Shown here: piece by piece, positions 41,901 to 43,153 of the stretch
How positions within the stretch are numbered: position 1 is the stretch's first letter
How the letters are laid out: every line of letters begins with the position of its first letter
NCBI GenBank assembly: GCA_001598975.1
Contig: BBXU01000163.1
Coordinates: forward strand, 1 to 43,153
DNA length: 43,153 nucleotides
Direction of reading: 5' to 3'
Origin: Parachlorella kessleri
Lineage: Eukaryota; Chlorophyta; Trebouxiophyceae; Chlorellales; Chlorellaceae
Translations under genes and position numbers: made by a program
Notes under the pieces: generated by a model
Told to the model about the DNA's origin: nothing
Database searches by the model: none
The model's input: only the letters and a program-made list of their open reading frames with translations

Positions 41901-43143
41901 ACGCTTCCCAGCGCTCCCGCCTGCTGCTGCCGCAGGTGCGGGACCGCGCCACCCTGTACCTGCACCAGCTGCAGGGCGCAGGCGCCGCCGCCACCTCCGT
42001 GCGGCCCCACTGGCGCATCCCCGCTAAGGGCCTGGAGGCCGCGCTGCAGGGGTACCTGGCAGGGGACAGTGGGGAGCCCTTTGACCTGGTGAGCTGCCCT
42101 GCTCTCCGCTGCTGTGATGCTGGCGGGGGGTTTTAACGGGGGTTTTATACGACGTTGGATGTTCGTTTGGGTGCTCCGCTGCAATGTTGGCACGGGGGGT
42201 GGCAGCAGGCATAGGGAGGGCAGGCTGCTCAGCCGGTTTGGGCGTTGTGCCAGGCATGTTGCGGCATGCGGGCAACAGGCTCCTGAGGTGTGCGATGTGG
42301 GGCTGTCCCTGGCGAGGAAACGCTAGGTAGCACTTCCCAGGTTGGAGACAGGCAGCACCTGGCAACAAGCACAGAGCCTCATTCACGTGCGAATCTACCG
42401 CACCGTGGACTGGCGAGCTCAACCGCTACCCCCCGGCTACTGACCCCCCTCCCCCTCCTGGGTGCCTGTGCGCAGAGCAGCGTGCAGGTCACCCTCCCCG
42501 CGGCGCCGGCCAAATCCAAGCCGCAGGGCCTGGCGGCCGCGGTGGCGGCAGGCATGCCGTCCGCGGCGGCGCCCGAGGCTGCTGCCGACGAGTACCAGGA
42601 CATGCTCAAGGCGGTGCCGCAGCTGGCGGCCCTGGGGCCCATCTTCAAGACCAGCCGGCCGTTGCAGGTCGGCTGGGGGGTCAGGCAGCGGTTGGGTTGG
42701 GAGGGAGTTACTCTCGCTCGTGGTGTGTGCTGCAGCGGGTCTGCCTCCCACAGCACCCGTGCAGCAACTGCCCACCAAGCTGTGCCCTGCCGCCTCCACG
42801 GCCGTCCATACAAGTCATCCCCCCCCTGCACTGTCCTGTCCCCCCCTCCAGTCTGCCCTGCTCGGCTGCGGCGTCCGGCTCTCTCTTGCGCACTTTAACA
42901 GCCCCCTGCTTCCGCAGCTGAGCGACCCCTCTACTTCCTCCCGCCTCTTTCCTGCTTTCCTGCCCGTCACCTTGCCTGCCCGTCTCTTGTCTCCTGCAGC
43001 TGACTGAGGAGGAGACGGAATACAAGATTGTGTGCGTGAAGCACGTGCTGGAGGGCCATGTGGTGTTCCAGTTCCTGTGCACCAACACGGTGAAGGAGCA
43101 GGTGCTGGAGGACGTGTCGGTCACCATGGACCTCTCGGAGGCG
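35983..43143 (+). CDS. COPG: Coatomer subunit gamma (COPI coat), 3' end cut by window edge
   Basis: Fifteen exons lie in the window: 35983-36064, 36448-36494, 36788-36889, 37329-37712, 38189-38329, 38654-38738, 39077-39225, 39630-39779, 40066-40152, 40491-40630, 40977-41068, 41392-41552, 41936-42088, 42476-42667 and 43000-43143. A donor at 43144 leads out of the window. The 703 codons seen cover the N-terminal HEAT-like trunk and the start of the appendage; about 170 residues of a usual 870-880 are missing. Diagnostic blocks are [91 protein letters not shown] and [24 protein letters not shown] coats Golgi vesicles moving back to the ER, and gamma is part of its F-subcomplex. The intron after exon 7 begins GC (AACAAG|GCGAGT), and no GT alternative keeps the frame into VAMSHPMAV. 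Confidence 0.97.
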
Positions 43144-43153
43144 GTGAGTCATC

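Overview
The window is nuclear DNA of a green alga, most likely a chlorophyte. The genes are densely packed and rich in short introns with GT-AG ends and C/T-G-C-A-G acceptors. Several encode plastid or mitochondrial machinery behind transit-peptide-like N-termini (VIPP1, bacterial-type TruB, methionyl-tRNA formyltransferase, a PPR-SMR protein, an mTERF-like protein). The chlorophyte poly(A) motif TGTAA follows most stop codons in the right orientation. I cannot name the genus. There are no operons, CRISPR arrays, insertion sequences or convincing RNA genes.

Thirteen protein genes can be modelled, twelve of them complete. All exon chains below were joined by eye with matching splice phases and no in-frame stops. 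In order: an F-box/LRR-like gene (92-2020, minus); VIPP1 (2215-5087, plus); about 1 kb with no recognisable gene; a doubtful 85-residue single-pass membrane protein (6122-6572, minus); an mTERF-like gene (6753-8104, plus); tRNA pseudouridine synthase TruB (8612-11280, minus); an AIRIM/C1orf109-like gene (11698-13162, plus); an SLC22/OCT-type MFS transporter (13448-16591, plus); serine racemase (17362-19796, minus); two tandem cysteine-rich secreted-protein genes (20131-23121 and 23502-26860, plus); a PPR-SMR protein (27385-32971, plus); FMT (33217-35663, minus); and coatomer subunit gamma (35983-43143, plus), which runs off the right edge.

Most neighbours are unrelated housekeeping genes arranged as divergent or convergent pairs. 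Five of the thirteen (VIPP1, mTERF-like, TruB, PPR-SMR, FMT) act, by family, in organelle membrane upkeep or organelle gene expression, which may be chance. The best candidate for something undescribed is the tandem cysteine-rich pair. Its two members have a signal peptide, about 30 conserved cysteines and identical exon phases, but unrelated intron sequence. I recognise no family beyond a PAN/Apple-like N-terminal stretch.

Other oddities are a VIPP1 that stops where its C-terminal helix should begin, an SMR domain split by a Ser/Gly insert, a catalytic TruB microexon whose 5' splice site sits in G-quadruplex-like repeats, and three GC-AG introns.
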